Assembly (NCBI GenBank): GCA_024225895.1
Contig: JAAEMC010000258.1
Span: forward strand, 1-7,963
Direction of reading: 5' to 3'
Length of the DNA stretch: 7,963 nt
Source of the DNA: Desulfobacteraceae bacterium
GTDB taxonomy: Bacteria; Desulfobacterota; Desulfobacteria; Desulfobacterales; Desulfobacteraceae
Below, in pieces: positions 6,897 to 7,963 of this stretch. The notes beneath the pieces were generated by a model that was not told the DNA's origin, made no database searches, and worked only from the letters and a program-made list of their open reading frames with translations. Numbering within the stretch: the first letter of the stretch is position 1; every line of letters begins with the position of its first letter. The translations under genes and the position numbers were made by a program.

Positions 6897-7880
6897 TTAA
6901 TTTCCGGTTAGTTTTTTAAGATCGGAAACAAGGGCGGGTACTTTTTTGCTTAAGTCTTCCCATTCAGCCTCGTATGCCGTTTCATAGTAGCTTTTATTTT
7001 CAGCAGGTGAAAATTTTATCCGTTTTATTCCCATTTCATCATATTTTTTCCATTCTTTCTTTATCTCTTCTTTAAAATAGGCCTCCATTTCCGGCTCGAA
7101 TTTTATCGTAATATCCATGATTTTGTTCTGAACAGTTTTATCAAGGCCGTTCCATACTTCCAGATTCATTAAAATGAGAGTATTTTGTCTGGTATAAAAC
7201 GGTATATCAATTATATACTCACAGTTCTTTAACCATCCCCAGCTTCTTGGGCCCAGCGTTGCAAAACCAAATCCATCAACCAAACCACGTTCAAGTGAAG
7301 TAAAGGTATCCCCAAATTTTACGGTAACCGGTACCATTTCTAACTTTTTCATGAAACGATCATAAAGCGCAGACGTTCTCATTTTTATCCCTTTAAGATC
7401 TTCAAGACTCTTCACCGGTTTATTCACTCGAAGGTAGAAAGGATCATATAACCAGGTTCCAATATATTTAATCCCGATCTTTTGATGCCTTTTATCCATA
7501 TATTCATATAATCCACCGGGTTTTCGTTCTTCAGACATGGATAGTTTAGATAAGGTAAATGCGTTAACTTCCGGAGCCAAGGGCGCGTAATATGCTGTTG
7601 GATTGAAAATCACCTGGACGATATTATCCTGCAAAGACTTGGCCTGATCAGAGCCCGGAATAACTTCTCCACCACCTAACCAATCAATTTTGATTGCCTC
7701 ACCACATTCAGCATTAACCCTGTCCACCCAGACATGGATCATTTTACAAAGCGGATGGTCCTTAGGTAAGAAACTTACTGCCTTCAATTTTTGTGGCTTT
7801 GCCATTGCGCTATTATTGATCCCCAAAAAGAAAACAGCCATAAACATAAAAATCAGTGAGTAGAATTTAAATCTTTTCAT
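6897..7880 (-). CDS. dctP: TRAP transporter periplasmic substrate-binding protein DctP
   Basis: This is the periplasmic solute receptor of the TRAP transporter, which captures the substrate and delivers it to DctQM. It has 327 residues, usual for the family. Residues 1-27 are a Sec signal peptide: MKRFK, a hydrophobic core, then a likely cut after AMA. The mature part shows the DctP pattern: KSLEDLKGIKMRTS (157-170) with R168 at the place of the conserved arginine that binds a substrate carboxylate, then VPVTVKFGDTFTSLERGLVDG (183-203). This arginine suggests an organic acid ligand. Aromatic residues around Y145, F148 and W214/W216 may line the pocket, but the exact solute cannot be named. 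The ATG at 7880 has AAGGGG nine bases upstream. It is the first gene of the set within the window. Confidence 0.95.
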   Translation of the reverse strand: MKRFKFYSLIFMFMAVFFLGINNSAMAKPQKLKAVSFLPKDHPLCKMIHVWVDRVNAECGEAIKIDWLGGGEVIPGSDQAKSLQDNIVQVIFNPTAYYAPLAPEVNAFTLSKLSMSEERKPGGLYEYMDKRHQKIGIKYIGTWLYDPFYLRVNKPVKSLEDLKGIKMRTSALYDRFMKKLEMVPVTVKFGDTFTSLERGLVDGFGFATLGPRSWGWLKNCEYIIDIPFYTRQNTLILMNLEVWNGLDKTVQNKIMDITIKFEPEMEAYFKEEIKKEWKKYDEMGIKRIKFSPAENKSYYETAYEAEWEDLSKKVPALVSDLKKLTGN

Positions 7881-7936
7881 TTTATAAATCCCCTTGCTGT
7901 AAAATTAAATTAAATTTTTTTCACTCTAACCAAAAA

Positions 7937-7942
7937 ATTATA
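7937..7942 (-). promoter_or_regulatory. Candidate -10 box upstream of dctP
   Basis: TATAAT on the minus strand lies about 57 bases before the dctP ATG in an AT-rich leader. The matching -35 region would lie at or beyond the window edge, so the promoter cannot be confirmed. If real, this starts the TRAP operon and gives a leader of about 50 bases. Confidence 0.3.
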
Positions 7943-7963
7943 ATTTCATCATTTTTTTATGCA

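Overview
The window carries one continuous set of genes, all read from the minus strand. In transcription order (right to left) they are a TRAP transporter (dctP, dctQ, dctM), a V4R-sensor/response-regulator fusion, and a hydantoinase/oxoprolinase-type enzyme pair (hyuA, hyuB). DNA is moderately AT-rich, with poly-A/T-rich spacers. A TRAP system beside a V4R-receiver protein and HyuA/HyuB suggests an anaerobic Desulfobacterota-like bacterium (Desulfobacteraceae type) that uses organic acids or aromatics. That taxonomic guess is inferred from gene content and composition only.

Layout: 7880-6897 is dctP, a secreted substrate-binding protein, with a candidate -10 box and a leader upstream of it. 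A strong stem-loop (6882-6843) lies between dctP and dctQ. dctQ (best start 6816) and dctM (6282-4969) form the membrane part. After 47 bases comes the V4R-receiver gene (GTG start at 4921, stop at 3923). An AT-rich spacer of 236 bases (3922-3687) holds a possible promoter, a 15-base palindrome and a repeated A/T motif. Then come hyuA (3686-1611), a 17-base gap, and hyuB from 1593 leftwards.

The most notable observation is in hyuB. The reading frame meets a TAA at 471-469 after 374 codons, yet the same frame then stays open for all 156 codons to the window edge. Those codons encode the conserved C-terminal part of the HyuB family. This is an in-frame nonsense codon rather than a frameshift, and an 11-base A tract follows almost at once. 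Either hyuB is a recent pseudogene, or the assembly has an error, or the stop is bypassed in some way.

Working model (inference): DctPQM imports an organic acid or amide-like compound. HyuA/HyuB then activates it with ATP and hydrolyses or carboxylates it in the cytoplasm. The V4R-receiver protein may sense a small, perhaps aromatic, ligand through a zinc-stabilised V4R domain and link it to a phosphorelay. The substrate cannot be read from the sequence.
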